From Synechococcus sp. M16.1 (lineage in GTDB: Bacteria; Cyanobacteriota; Cyanobacteriia; PCC-6307; Cyanobiaceae), in the NCBI RefSeq assembly GCF_014279895.1, contig NZ_CP047954.1, positions 434,001-498,000 on the forward strand: 64,000 nucleotides of DNA, written 5' to 3'. A model generated the notes under the pieces. It was not told the DNA's origin. It did not search any database and was given only the letters and a program-made list of their open reading frames with translations. Positions 31,988 to 40,878 of the stretch are shown piece after piece. Each line of letters starts with the position of its first letter. Position 1 is the first letter of the stretch. The position numbers were made by a program, and so were the translations under genes.

Positions 31988-34388
31988 CTTGAGTCAAGGG
32001 GCGGACCGGGCTCAGCAGGAAACCCTTGAACTGCTGGAGTGGCATCGGGTCTGTGACCATCTCAGCGGCTTTGCCAGCACCGGCATGGGTCGTGATGCGG
32101 CCCGGGTTCAACCGCTGCCCGCCAGCCTGGAGGAATCGAAACAGCGCCTGGCCGAGACGGTTGAAATGGCGGTGCTCGATGACCTCACTGAGGGGGGGCT
32201 CAGCTTCCGCGGTGTGCGGAATCTCGAGCCCGTTGTGCTGCGCTGCAGCAAGGGAGGTGTGGCCTCCGGTGAAGAGCTGCTGGCCGTTGCGGAGACTTTG
32301 GCAGCGGCCCGTCGGCTGCGCCGTCAGATCGACGACCCCGAGCTGCGCCCGGTGTGCACCGCGTTGATTGAAACGATGGTGACGCTGCCGGAGTTGGAGC
32401 AGCGGCTCAAATTTGCGCTCGAAGAGGGCGGCCGCGTCGCTGATCGCGCCAGCTCGGCATTGTCGGCGCTGCGGCATCAATGGAACGGTCTGCGCCAGGA
32501 ACGTCGCGACAAACTTCAGGAGCTGCTGCGACGCCTGGCCCCATCCCTGCAGGACAGTGTGATCGCCGAGCGTCATGGCCGTCCTGTCCTGGCGGTGAAG
32601 GCCGGTGCGGTGAGCCAGGTGCCGGGTCAGGTGCACGACAGTTCGGCCTCAGGCAGCACCCTCTTTGTTGAACCCCGCTCGGTGCTCACCATGGGCAACA
32701 AGCTTGTGGAGCTCGAGTCCCGCATCCGGGATGAGGAACGCAAGGTGTTGGCGGAGCTGAGTGCTCTGGTGGCTGAAGAGGCGTCCGCCCTCAACCAGGT
32801 GGTGGCCGTGCTGCGCGCGCTTGATCTTGCGCTGGCCCGTGGACGTTACGGCCGCTGGCTTGGTGGCGTTGAGCCTCAGCTTGAGGCGGCAGCGGAGGCT
32901 CCGTTTCGCTTTTCAGGTCTGCGACACCCACTCTTGGTGTGGCAGCACAAACGGGCGGAGGGGCCGCCCGTGGTTCCCATCTCGGTGGAGGTGTCGCCGG
33001 AGCTGCGGGTGGTGGCGATCACCGGGCCGAACACCGGTGGCAAAACGGTCACCCTGAAAAGCATTGGCCTCGCTGCATTGATGGCACGCGCCGGCATGCT
33101 TTTGCCCTGTTCGGGGCAACCTTCCCTGCCCTGGTGTGCCCAGGTGCTGGCGGACATCGGAGATGAGCAATCCCTCCAGCAGAGCTTGTCCACCTTCAGT
33201 GGTCATGTGAAGCGGATCGGGCGCATTCTTGAGGCGCTGCAGCGCGGTGGTTCTCCAGCCCTGGTGCTCCTGGATGAGGTGGGTGCTGGAACGGATCCCA
33301 GCGAGGGAACGGCCCTGGCCACGGCTCTGCTCAAGGCTCTTGCGGATCGGGCTCGGCTCACGATTGCCACCACCCACTTCGGTGAACTTAAGGCCCTCAA
33401 ATACGACGATGCTCGTTTTGAGAATGCCTCTGTTGCTTTCAATCCTGAGACCTTGTCCCCCACCTATGAATTGCTGTGGGGAATTCCAGGACGCAGCAAT
33501 GCACTGGCAATCGCGACGCGCCTTGGGCTCGATTCGGATGTGCTTCACCAGGCCCAGCAGCTGTTGGCCCCAGGGGGTGATGGTGAGGTGAACAGTGTGA
33601 TCCGTGGCTTGGAGGAGCAACGGCAGCGCCAGCAGGCCGCGGCAGAAGACGCTGCAGCGCTCCTGGCACGCACGGAGCTGCTGCACGAGGAGTTGCTGCA
33701 GCGCTGGCAGAAGCAAAAGCAGCAGACCGCGCAACGCCAGGAGCAGGGCCGTCAACGCTTGGAGCAGTCGATCCGTCAGGGCCAGAAAGAAGTTCGCACG
33801 CTGATTCGCCGGCTGCGCGATGAGCGCGCGGATGGGGAAACCGCGCGAAAGGCTGGGCAACGGTTACGCAGCTTGGAAGACCATCACCGCCCAACCCCTG
33901 AACGGCGTGCACCCAAGCCGGGTTGGCGTCCGTCTGTGGGGGATCGCGTGCGCTTGCTCGCCCTCGGCAAGGCTGCAGATGTGTTGGCCATCACCGATGA
34001 CGGCCTTCAGCTGACGGTTCGTTGTGGGGTGATGCGCACCACGGTGGATCTGGCGGCGGTGGAAAGCCTGGATGGGCGTAAGCCGGAGCCGCCTCCAAAG
34101 CCGGTGGTGAAGGTGCAAGCCCGTTCCGTCGGAGGCGGCGGTGCACAGGTGCGCACCAGTCGCAACACCCTTGATGTGCGTGGCATGCGGGTGCATGAGG
34201 CCGAAGCGGCGGTTGAGGAATGCTTGCGCAGTGCCAATGGGCCGGTTTGGGTGATCCACGGCATCGGCACGGGCAAGCTCAAGCGCGGCCTGCGCGCCTG
34301 GCTGGACACGGTGCCCTATGTGGAACGGGTGACCGATGCTGAGCAGGGGGACGGCGGACCGGGCTGCAGCGTTGTCTGGGTGCGCTGA
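31950..34388 (+). CDS. mutS2: MutS2 family protein with Smr domain
   Basis: An 812-residue MutS2. It has a MutS-like clamp/core region, an ATPase with Walker A GPNTGGKT near residue 365 and Walker B LVLLDEVGAGTDP, the signature block ATTHFGELKALKY, a coiled coil rich in Gln/Arg/Glu around 555-660, and a C-terminal Smr nuclease domain (LDVRGMRVHEAEAAVEE and HGIGTGKLKRGLRAWL). MutS2 limits recombination and in some bacteria resolves collided ribosomes. The first 38 bp lie inside the VOC gene. Confidence 0.95.
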   Translation: MNPPVASPPTATDLSQGADRAQQETLELLEWHRVCDHLSGFASTGMGRDAARVQPLPASLEESKQRLAETVEMAVLDDLTEGGLSFRGVRNLEPVVLRCSKGGVASGEELLAVAETLAAARRLRRQIDDPELRPVCTALIETMVTLPELEQRLKFALEEGGRVADRASSALSALRHQWNGLRQERRDKLQELLRRLAPSLQDSVIAERHGRPVLAVKAGAVSQVPGQVHDSSASGSTLFVEPRSVLTMGNKLVELESRIRDEERKVLAELSALVAEEASALNQVVAVLRALDLALARGRYGRWLGGVEPQLEAAAEAPFRFSGLRHPLLVWQHKRAEGPPVVPISVEVSPELRVVAITGPNTGGKTVTLKSIGLAALMARAGMLLPCSGQPSLPWCAQVLADIGDEQSLQQSLSTFSGHVKRIGRILEALQRGGSPALVLLDEVGAGTDPSEGTALATALLKALADRARLTIATTHFGELKALKYDDARFENASVAFNPETLSPTYELLWGIPGRSNALAIATRLGLDSDVLHQAQQLLAPGGDGEVNSVIRGLEEQRQRQQAAAEDAAALLARTELLHEELLQRWQKQKQQTAQRQEQGRQRLEQSIRQGQKEVRTLIRRLRDERADGETARKAGQRLRSLEDHHRPTPERRAPKPGWRPSVGDRVRLLALGKAADVLAITDDGLQLTVRCGVMRTTVDLAAVESLDGRKPEPPPKPVVKVQARSVGGGGAQVRTSRNTLDVRGMRVHEAEAAVEECLRSANGPVWVIHGIGTGKLKRGLRAWLDTVPYVERVTDAEQGDGGPGCSVVWVR

Positions 34389-34410
34389 GCTGTTTCAGGA
34401 GCTTCAGTGG

Positions 34411-35589
34411 CTAACGGATGGCTTCACCATCCGCATTAAACAACCGCCAGCCTGTGGGGTCAGGGTCGAGGTGGATGGCATCGCCGGCAGTGATGTTGAT
34501 CTCCGTTGAAGCTCTGACCTGGATGAGTTCATCACCATCCAGGAGCCGACAGGTGAGGATCTGCTCATTGCCCAGACGCTCGCAATGGCTTACCTCGGCT
34601 TGGAGATTCCGGTTTGTTGCCGGTGCCAGATGCCAGTGTTCAGGCCTCAATCCTGCGGTGATGTGTTGGCCTTCTCGTTGAAGTAAAAGCTCGACCATTG
34701 CGCCTTCAACCTGAATGCGCTTGTTCCCCAGAATCAGAGTTGCATTGGGTCCCACCGTGACGGGCAACAGGCTCATCGCTGGGCTGCCAATGAACTGGGC
34801 CACGAAGATGTTTGAGGGCCATCTGTACAACTCCATGGGGGTCCCGAGCTGCTGCAGGCGCCCTTGGTTCAACACCGCGATGCGGTCCCCCATGGTCATC
34901 GCTTCCACCTGGTCGTGGGTCACATAAACCGTCGTTGTTCCCAGTTCTCGCTGCAGTTCGACGATTCTTTGGCGCGTGCTCGTTCTGAGTTTGGCGTCGA
35001 GATTGCTCAGTGGTTCGTCCATCAAAAACACCTCAGGATTGCGCGCCATGGCGCGTCCGAGGGCGACCCGTTGTTTCTGTCCGCCGGACAGTTCCTTTGG
35101 CCTTCGATCGAGCAATTCCGTGAGTTCCAGAGATCTGGCAACGGTGTTCACCCGGGCTTCGATTCGTTCTTCTCTGACCGACCGCACCCTCAGTGGTTCG
35201 GGTAAGGCGCGCGTGGCTCGAAAGGCCTGATCTTGGATGCGCTGGACGGTTGATCTCGCCTGGCTTCTGCGCAGTCCGAAGCTGAGGTTGTCCCGCACGC
35301 TGAGATGCGGGTAGAGCGCATAGCTCTGGAACACCATGGCGACGTTGCGGCGCGCTGGCGGCACATCGCTGATGGGCCGGGCCCCGATTCTGATTTCGCC
35401 GCTGGTGGGGCTGTCGAGACCAGCGAGCAGTCGCAGCAAGGTGCTTTTGCCGCACCCCGAGGGACCGACCAGCACCAAAAACTCGCCATCGTTGATCGTC
35501 AGATTCAACTGACGAATCACTTCAACGGGATCACCGCCGCCGCGTCCTGGGAAGGTCTTGCTGAGGTCTTCGAAACGGACGCCGGCCAA
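34411..35589 (-). CDS. ABC transporter ATP-binding protein, MalK/UgpC/GgtA type
   Basis: A 392-residue ATPase with Walker A VGPSGCGKST near residue 43, signature LSGGQKQRVALGRA, Walker B VFLMDEPLSNLDAK and a C-terminal TOBE/MalK regulatory domain from about residue 260. This subtype energises importers of sugars and sugar-like osmolytes. In marine Synechococcus the glucosylglycerol importer ATPase GgtA has this form, but no permease or binding-protein gene is next to it, so the partner is unknown. An insertion at about 110-145 with Arg-rich sequence is longer than usual. Confidence 0.88.
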   Translation of the reverse strand: MAGVRFEDLSKTFPGRGGGDPVEVIRQLNLTINDGEFLVLVGPSGCGKSTLLRLLAGLDSPTSGEIRIGARPISDVPPARRNVAMVFQSYALYPHLSVRDNLSFGLRRSQARSTVQRIQDQAFRATRALPEPLRVRSVREERIEARVNTVARSLELTELLDRRPKELSGGQKQRVALGRAMARNPEVFLMDEPLSNLDAKLRTSTRQRIVELQRELGTTTVYVTHDQVEAMTMGDRIAVLNQGRLQQLGTPMELYRWPSNIFVAQFIGSPAMSLLPVTVGPNATLILGNKRIQVEGAMVELLLQREGQHITAGLRPEHWHLAPATNRNLQAEVSHCERLGNEQILTCRLLDGDELIQVRASTEINITAGDAIHLDPDPTGWRLFNADGEAIR

Positions 35590-35647
35590 CGACAGAGCTG
35601 CAGCGGCTGAATCTTAGGGTTATGGATTGGATTGAGCCGGCAGCACC

Positions 35648-36637
35648 GTGCAGTTCATCGATCAGGCACGGATCACGGTCCGAGGCGGGCGCGGCGGCGA
35701 TGGCATCGCTGCATTTCGCCGTGAAAAGTATGTGCCCGCTGGAGGTCCCTCCGGGGGTGACGGCGGGTGTGGGGCTCCAGTGGTTCTCGAGGCCGACAGC
35801 AACCTGCAAACCCTGCTCGATTTCAAATACAAACGCCTGTTCGCCGCTGACGATGGGCGACGCGGTGGTCCGAACAAATGCACCGGTGCATCAGGGAAAG
35901 ACCTGGTGATCAAGGTGCCTTGCGGCACGGAGGTACGCCATCTGCGCACCGGCATTCTTCTGGGAGACCTCACCACCCCGGGTGAGCGTCTCACCGTTGC
36001 CTTCGGTGGGCGAGGTGGTTTGGGCAACGCCCATTACCTGAGCAATCGCAACCGCGCTCCGGAGAAATTCACCGAGGGCCGTGAGGGTGAGGAATGGCCC
36101 CTGCAGCTGGAACTCAAGTTGCTGGCTGAGGTGGGCATCATTGGTCTTCCCAATGCCGGCAAGAGCACCTTGATCGCCGTGCTGTCGGCAGCGCGACCCA
36201 AGATTGCCGATTACCCCTTCACCACGTTGGTCCCCAACCTTGGAGTGGTGCGCCGTCCCAGTGGAGATGGAACCGTGTTCGCGGATATTCCAGGCTTGAT
36301 TGAGGGGGCCGCCCAGGGCGCTGGTCTTGGCCACGACTTTCTGCGTCATATCGAACGCACCCGTCTGCTGATCCACCTTGTGGACGCAGGATCCGAGGAT
36401 CCCGTGGCTGACCTGAACGTCGTCCAGCAGGAGCTGGAGGCCTATGGCCATGGTCTGGTTGATCGGCCACGTCTGTTGGTGATCAACAAACAGGAGTTGG
36501 TGACAGAAGAGGATCTCCCCAGGTTGCGGCAAGACCTTGAAGCGGCGAGTGGTCGTCCCGTGCTGTGCATTTCAGCCGCCATGGGAACCAACCTCGATCA
36601 GTTGCTGGCCGAAACCTGGGCCGAGCTCGGAGTGTGA
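35648..36637 (+). CDS. obgE: GTPase ObgE
   Basis: A 329-residue Obg GTPase used in late 50S ribosome assembly. The glycine-rich Obg fold covers residues 1-158 ([26 protein letters not shown]), and the G domain has [17 protein letters not shown] and NKQE. It ends at the G domain without a C-terminal OCT tail, normal for cyanobacteria. The start is GTG at 35648. Divergent from the ABC ATPase by 58 bp. Confidence 0.96.
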   Translation: MQFIDQARITVRGGRGGDGIAAFRREKYVPAGGPSGGDGGCGAPVVLEADSNLQTLLDFKYKRLFAADDGRRGGPNKCTGASGKDLVIKVPCGTEVRHLRTGILLGDLTTPGERLTVAFGGRGGLGNAHYLSNRNRAPEKFTEGREGEEWPLQLELKLLAEVGIIGLPNAGKSTLIAVLSAARPKIADYPFTTLVPNLGVVRRPSGDGTVFADIPGLIEGAAQGAGLGHDFLRHIERTRLLIHLVDAGSEDPVADLNVVQQELEAYGHGLVDRPRLLVINKQELVTEEDLPRLRQDLEAASGRPVLCISAAMGTNLDQLLAETWAELGV

Positions 36638-36730
36638 GCTGATGCTCCAGACAATCTTCATGTGATCAGCCACACCGATGCTTGTGGCCTGATCGCGGGG
36701 GAGTCATAACGGGAATGTCTCTCCCATGAC

Positions 36731-36913
36731 ATGACCTTTTACACCTGTCTGGACAACAAGGGCGACGTGATTGCCCGGTGCCAAACGAAAGAGGATGTTG
36801 CTGTGCTTCAACGCATGGGACGCCCGATCGCTGAAGTGAAGGCAATGCGTAAGGAGGAGGCTGTCGTCTGCAGCCTGACCGGCAGCCCCTCCGACTACAA
36901 CGAGGACTACTGA
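36731..36913 (+). CDS. Small conserved hypothetical protein
   Basis: A 60-residue soluble protein beginning MTFYTCLDNKGDVIARCQTK and ending in an acidic DYNEDY. It has three cysteines and no membrane segment. The clean ATG, position between obgE and cp12, and protein-like composition support a real gene of picocyanobacterial type. Function unknown. Confidence 0.65.
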   Translation: MTFYTCLDNKGDVIARCQTKEDVAVLQRMGRPIAEVKAMRKEEAVVCSLTGSPSDYNEDY

Positions 36914-36943
36914 GCCCTCGTTGGATATACGTCGCTGGTTGGA

Positions 36944-37162
36944 TCAGTCGTCGTAGACGCGGCACTCATCGGCATCGGGATTGGCCTCGCAATGCAGCTC
37001 GAGCGAAGTGGGGTCGTGGCTGTCGCCGGGGTGGTGTTCCTTGTATTCCTCCAGCGACTTCAGCTCATCGGTGAGGTGACGAACCTTGGCCTCGTCTCCA
37101 GCTGCTTTGGCAGCTTCGATTTCGGATTGATCCTTCTGGATGTGTTCGTCGATGGACTTCAT
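36944..37162 (-). CDS. cp12: CP12, Calvin cycle regulator
   Basis: A 72-residue protein whose C-terminus LELHCEANPDADECRVYDD is the CP12 signature that binds GAPDH. The two cysteines can form the redox loop. In the dark CP12 ties GAPDH and phosphoribulokinase into an inactive complex. Here the N-terminal cysteine pair and the usual AWD-VEEL core are missing, replaced by a lysine/glutamate-rich helix (IEAAKAAGDEAKVRHLTDEL), the short form seen in marine picocyanobacteria. PRK binding may therefore differ. Confidence 0.92.
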   Translation of the reverse strand: MKSIDEHIQKDQSEIEAAKAAGDEAKVRHLTDELKSLEEYKEHHPGDSHDPTSLELHCEANPDADECRVYDD

Positions 37163-37300
37163 GAATACAGACCGTGGCCTGGCAGCACCTTACGGCGGTT
37201 CATCGGTTTTGGAGTGGTGGAATCCCACCCCATCACCATCCGATAACGCTGATTTGAAGTGGCGGTAGCCGTGGCTACAAGCACAGCTCCAGATCGTTGA

Positions 37301-39202
37301 TCAGGGCGCCAATTCGCTGAGTTCCAGCCAGCGTTCTTCCGCTTGTTCAATGCGGGTGATGATCTGAGCCAGATCGAGACTCAGCTTGGCCATATCAGCG
37401 CCTTCCCGGGTCATCTGCTGTTCCAGCTCTTCTTTCTTCAGCTCCAGTTCAGGCAGCTGTTGATCAAGCGCCGCAAGCTCCTTGTTCTCCTTGAAGTTGC
37501 GCCGCCGCGGACCGTTGCTCTTGGTCTGGCGGTTCCGCTCTGGTTTTGGTGTGGAGGGTTTGCTCGCCTGGCTTTGGCTGCGTTCCTCCTGGCGCTGCTG
37601 CTCCAGAAACGCGCTGTAGTTCCCTTCAAAGCGATTGAGCCGTCCTTGGTCGAAACAGAACAGACGATCAACCGTACGATCGAGGAAGTAACGGTCGTGG
37701 GAAACAACGATCACGCAACCTCGGAAGTCCTCAAGAAAATCCTCCAGAACGCTGAGGGTCTGAACATCCAGATCGTTGGTGGGTTCGTCCAACAGCAACA
37801 CGTTGGGCGCCTGGATCAGCATTCGGCAGAGGGTGAGGCGGCGGCGCTCGCCTCCCGAAAGCTTGGCCAAGGGGCTGTGCTGCTGGGCCGGTGGAAACAA
37901 AAAGCGTTCTAGAAGCTGGGATGCGGTGACCTGTTCACCCCCCAGATCGATCCGGCTGGCGGCTTCTTCCACGAACTCGATCACTTTGCGATCGAGCCCT
38001 TTGCCTTCGTTGAAGGCTTCGGTGTGCTGGTCCAGGTAACCGATGTGAACGGTCTCCCCAAGCAGCAGGCTGCCCTGGGTTGGCTCGCGCCGTCCGGCGA
38101 TGAGATCAAGCAGGGTGGATTTGCCGCTGCCGTTGGGGCCGATGATGCCGATTCGGTCTTCAGGGCTGAAGCTGTAGCTGAAGCCATCGAGGAGTGGGCG
38201 ACCGCCCCCGCTGCCATCGGCTGTGACCCCAACGGCTTCCGCTTCGATCACCTGTTTGCCGATGCGCCGGCTGATGCCGGTCATCTCCAGCTTTGCTTTG
38301 GCCTGATTGGGTTTCTGCTCGCGCATCGCTTCGATGCGTTGCAGTCGCGCCTTCTGTTTGGTGCTGCGGGCCTTGGGGCCCTGGCGTAGCCAGGCCAACT
38401 CGCGGCGAAGCACGCTTTTGAACTTGGCCGCTGAGGCTGCTTCTGAGGCTTCTTCTTCCGCTTTGTGCTGCAGAAAGGTGCTGTAGTTCCCCTGATAAGT
38501 GCGGGCCTGGCCTCGGTCCACCTCCACCATCCGCCGCGTCACCCGATCGAGCACGTAGCGGTCATGGGTGACCAGCACCAGAGCCCCGGGGTAGCGATCC
38601 AGCCAGCTCTGCAGCCATTCCACTGCAGCGGCATCGAGATGGTTGGTGGGCTCATCCAGCAGCAGCACATCGGGGCAGGCCACCAGGGCTGATGCCAGAC
38701 CCACCCGTTTGCGGTATCCGCCGGAGAGGTCGTCGACCGGGCGCTGGAGATCGCTGATGCCCAATTTCTGCAGCACTTCCCGGCATTGCTGCTCCAGGCT
38801 CCAGGCGTCCTCTTCATCCATCCGTTGGCTGAGCTGACCCAGCTCCGCCATCAGTGCTTCATTGCTGGGGTCTTCCGCGATGGCGTCGCTGAGGGCGCTG
38901 AAGCGCACCAGCAGATTCCGTTTGGCACCACAGCCCTCCAGCACCTGCTCCAGCACCGTGAGCCCCGGAGTGATCCGGCTCTCCTGACCAACCAGCTCCA
39001 CCCGAAGCCGCGGCGAACAGCGGCGTTCCCCTTCCCCGAGCGGTTCTTTCCCTGCCAGAACCTTCAACAGGGTGGATTTGCCGGCGCCATTGGGTCCGAT
39101 CAGCCCGAGCCGTTCTCCTTCAGCGATGTGGAGATCGAGATCGGAAAAGAGGGTGCGGATGCCGAAATCCTTGGCCGCACTCACCAGGCTGATCAGACTC
39201 AC
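37301..39202 (-). CDS. uup: ABC-F family ATPase (Uup-like)
   Basis: A 633-residue soluble protein with two ABC domains (Walker A IGPNGAGKSTLLK and IGPNGSGKSTLLD; signatures LSGGYRKRV and LSGGERRRL) and no membrane part. A lysine/arginine-rich linker lies between them, and a C-terminal coiled coil (LPELELKKEELEQQM) follows. The Uup-like subgroup acts on ribosomes or DNA rather than transport. The open frame extends upstream to 39676, but the family start is the GTG at 39202 (SLISLVSAAKDFG). That GTG overlaps the stop of the DUF2301 gene by 4 bp. Confidence 0.92.
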   Translation of the reverse strand: MSLISLVSAAKDFGIRTLFSDLDLHIAEGERLGLIGPNGAGKSTLLKVLAGKEPLGEGERRCSPRLRVELVGQESRITPGLTVLEQVLEGCGAKRNLLVRFSALSDAIAEDPSNEALMAELGQLSQRMDEEDAWSLEQQCREVLQKLGISDLQRPVDDLSGGYRKRVGLASALVACPDVLLLDEPTNHLDAAAVEWLQSWLDRYPGALVLVTHDRYVLDRVTRRMVEVDRGQARTYQGNYSTFLQHKAEEEASEAASAAKFKSVLRRELAWLRQGPKARSTKQKARLQRIEAMREQKPNQAKAKLEMTGISRRIGKQVIEAEAVGVTADGSGGGRPLLDGFSYSFSPEDRIGIIGPNGSGKSTLLDLIAGRREPTQGSLLLGETVHIGYLDQHTEAFNEGKGLDRKVIEFVEEAASRIDLGGEQVTASQLLERFLFPPAQQHSPLAKLSGGERRRLTLCRMLIQAPNVLLLDEPTNDLDVQTLSVLEDFLEDFRGCVIVVSHDRYFLDRTVDRLFCFDQGRLNRFEGNYSAFLEQQRQEERSQSQASKPSTPKPERNRQTKSNGPRRRNFKENKELAALDQQLPELELKKEELEQQMTREGADMAKLSLDLAQIITRIEQAEERWLELSELAP

Positions 39203-39837
39203 GGCGTGCCAGCAGGCAATTGACCGTCCAGATAAGCAAACACGCTCTTGTCGCCCACATCCGCTGCTGCCTCCATGCCGAATTTGCGCAGGGCCAGCAG
39301 CACCAGCAGCAACGCTGCAGCTTCCAGTAGAGCCAGGCAGAGGGGACCATTGATCAGTCCCACCAGATGCCCCAGCAGCGCTGCCGGCAGCAGCAGGGTG
39401 AGACCAATGGCTTCGGGCCGTTGGAAGCAGAAAAACTCCTTGAAGCCGGTTCCCGCCAGGGCGGCAAACAGCGGCCCGATGGCCAGGATCCACAGCGGCT
39501 GGTCCCGCAGGGTGGAGAGCACTTCGGTGGGGCCGGCCTGCAGCAGCAGGGCCCCCCAACCGATGCAACCGCTTAGCCAGAACAGTTGAAGGGCGCGGTG
39601 CAAGGGACGGAGATAAATGTGAATCCAGCGCAGCGCCAGGCCCAGGGCTGTGGCCATCGGCAGCACCCAGAGCCATGCCCAGGGGCTATCGGTCTGCCAC
39701 CACTGCAGCACCCCTGCAGCCAGGCTGAGGCCGGTGATCAACAGGGCGATCCGGTAGGAACGCACCTCCTGGCGATCGGTAGCGGTGATCGAGTAAGGGC
39801 CGTAGACACCTTCAAAGGTTGGATCTGCGCTGGTCAT
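39199..39837 (-). CDS. DUF2301 integral membrane protein
   Basis: A 212-residue membrane protein with about six hydrophobic segments. GTGFKEFFCFQRPEA is the family's most conserved block, seen almost only in cyanobacteria and plastids. Function unknown. It overlaps the upstream GST gene by 4 bp (ATGA) and the downstream ABC-F gene by 4 bp (GTGA), so all three are translated as a chain. Confidence 0.88.
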   Translation of the reverse strand: MTSADPTFEGVYGPYSITATDRQEVRSYRIALLITGLSLAAGVLQWWQTDSPWAWLWVLPMATALGLALRWIHIYLRPLHRALQLFWLSGCIGWGALLLQAGPTEVLSTLRDQPLWILAIGPLFAALAGTGFKEFFCFQRPEAIGLTLLLPAALLGHLVGLINGPLCLALLEAAALLLVLLALRKFGMEAAADVGDKSVFAYLDGQLPAGTP

Positions 39838-40808
39838 CCCGACGCCGCCGTGCTGTTCACCAGTGTGCTCAGGTCAGGACCGGCTGGAACGATGCCGCCG
39901 GGATTGAGGGGGAACAAGGCACCGAAGTAGTCGTTTCGCCAGGCGTTGCCGTCGCAGGTGTCCGCAACGCCCGGCAAGGCGTAAAAGCGTTGTCGCCATG
40001 CCCAGAGGTGTGGGTAGTGCCAGAGCGGCTGTCGAGTGCAGCCGAACAGGGGGGCATACACCAGCTCCCAGCGGATCAAGGTGGGGAACAGCCGCACGTC
40101 CGCCAGGGTCAGTGCTTTTCCGCACAGCCATGGACCATTGGTTTCGAGGCTTTGCTCCACCGCATCGAGGGCGGCGAAGAGATCGGCTTCAGCGCGGTCG
40201 TAGGCCGCTTGGTTGCGGGCGAAACCGCAGCGGTACACCCCATCGTTGATGGCCGGTTGCAGCCGCTGCTGCCAGGCCTGGATCCTGTCGGTTGCTTCTG
40301 CCGGTGCCAGGTCCACAACCGCGTCTTGATGGGGCCAGTGGTTCAACAGGTCCACCAGTGGTGCACTGTCATTCCCCAGCAGGGTGCGCGTCTTGGGATC
40401 CACCAGCACAGGCACGGTGGCCCGGTAGCTGGGGGGAGCGCCGCAGTGCTGATACAAATCCAGCAGCGTTTTGCACCCCTCCCAGGCTGGATCGAGGGCC
40501 CAGCGTCCAGCGTCGTGATCCGCCCGTGCCATCACGAGGGTGACGCTGTCGTGCAGATGGCGCAGCTGATGCACCAGCCAGGTGCGATGGGCCCAGGGGC
40601 AACTGCGCCCGATCACCAGCATTGACCGTTGGCCTGCGCTGCGCTGGAGCAGGTCTTCGGGGTTTAAAGCCGGCGGGGTGAGTGGATCGCTGCTTGGGCG
40701 GGTGTAATTGCCGGCCGCATCGGCTGGGCCCAGCCCACCCATGAGCCGTTGCCATTGCCATCGCCAACTGCGACGGGCGGCCGTGACCACGACAGGTGGG
40801 ATCGACAT
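39834..40808 (-). CDS. Glutathione S-transferase family, glutathionyl-hydroquinone reductase-like
   Basis: A 324-residue protein of the Omega-like GST class. The active-site cysteine is C70 in IGRSCPWAHRTW, the hallmark of glutathionyl-hydroquinone reductases (YqjG/ECM4), and the helical C-terminal domain carries GKALTLADVRLFPTLIRWE. Known members reduce glutathionyl-hydroquinones, possibly protecting from quinone by-products. First gene of an overlapping three-gene chain. Confidence 0.88.
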   Translation of the reverse strand: MSIPPVVVTAARRSWRWQWQRLMGGLGPADAAGNYTRPSSDPLTPPALNPEDLLQRSAGQRSMLVIGRSCPWAHRTWLVHQLRHLHDSVTLVMARADHDAGRWALDPAWEGCKTLLDLYQHCGAPPSYRATVPVLVDPKTRTLLGNDSAPLVDLLNHWPHQDAVVDLAPAEATDRIQAWQQRLQPAINDGVYRCGFARNQAAYDRAEADLFAALDAVEQSLETNGPWLCGKALTLADVRLFPTLIRWELVYAPLFGCTRQPLWHYPHLWAWRQRFYALPGVADTCDGNAWRNDYFGALFPLNPGGIVPAGPDLSTLVNSTAASG

Positions 40809-40878
40809 GGCGCGGTTTGGATCGCTTTCATCCTCGCTGTGACTCGTGCTTCAGTCAGAACTTGGTTCGCTGTGGTCC

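Noticed and set aside
39203-39676. N-terminal extension of the ABC-F protein
   Set aside because: It lies antiparallel in phase to the DUF2301 gene on the same strand and is Pro/Ala/Gly-rich. The family start is at 39202.
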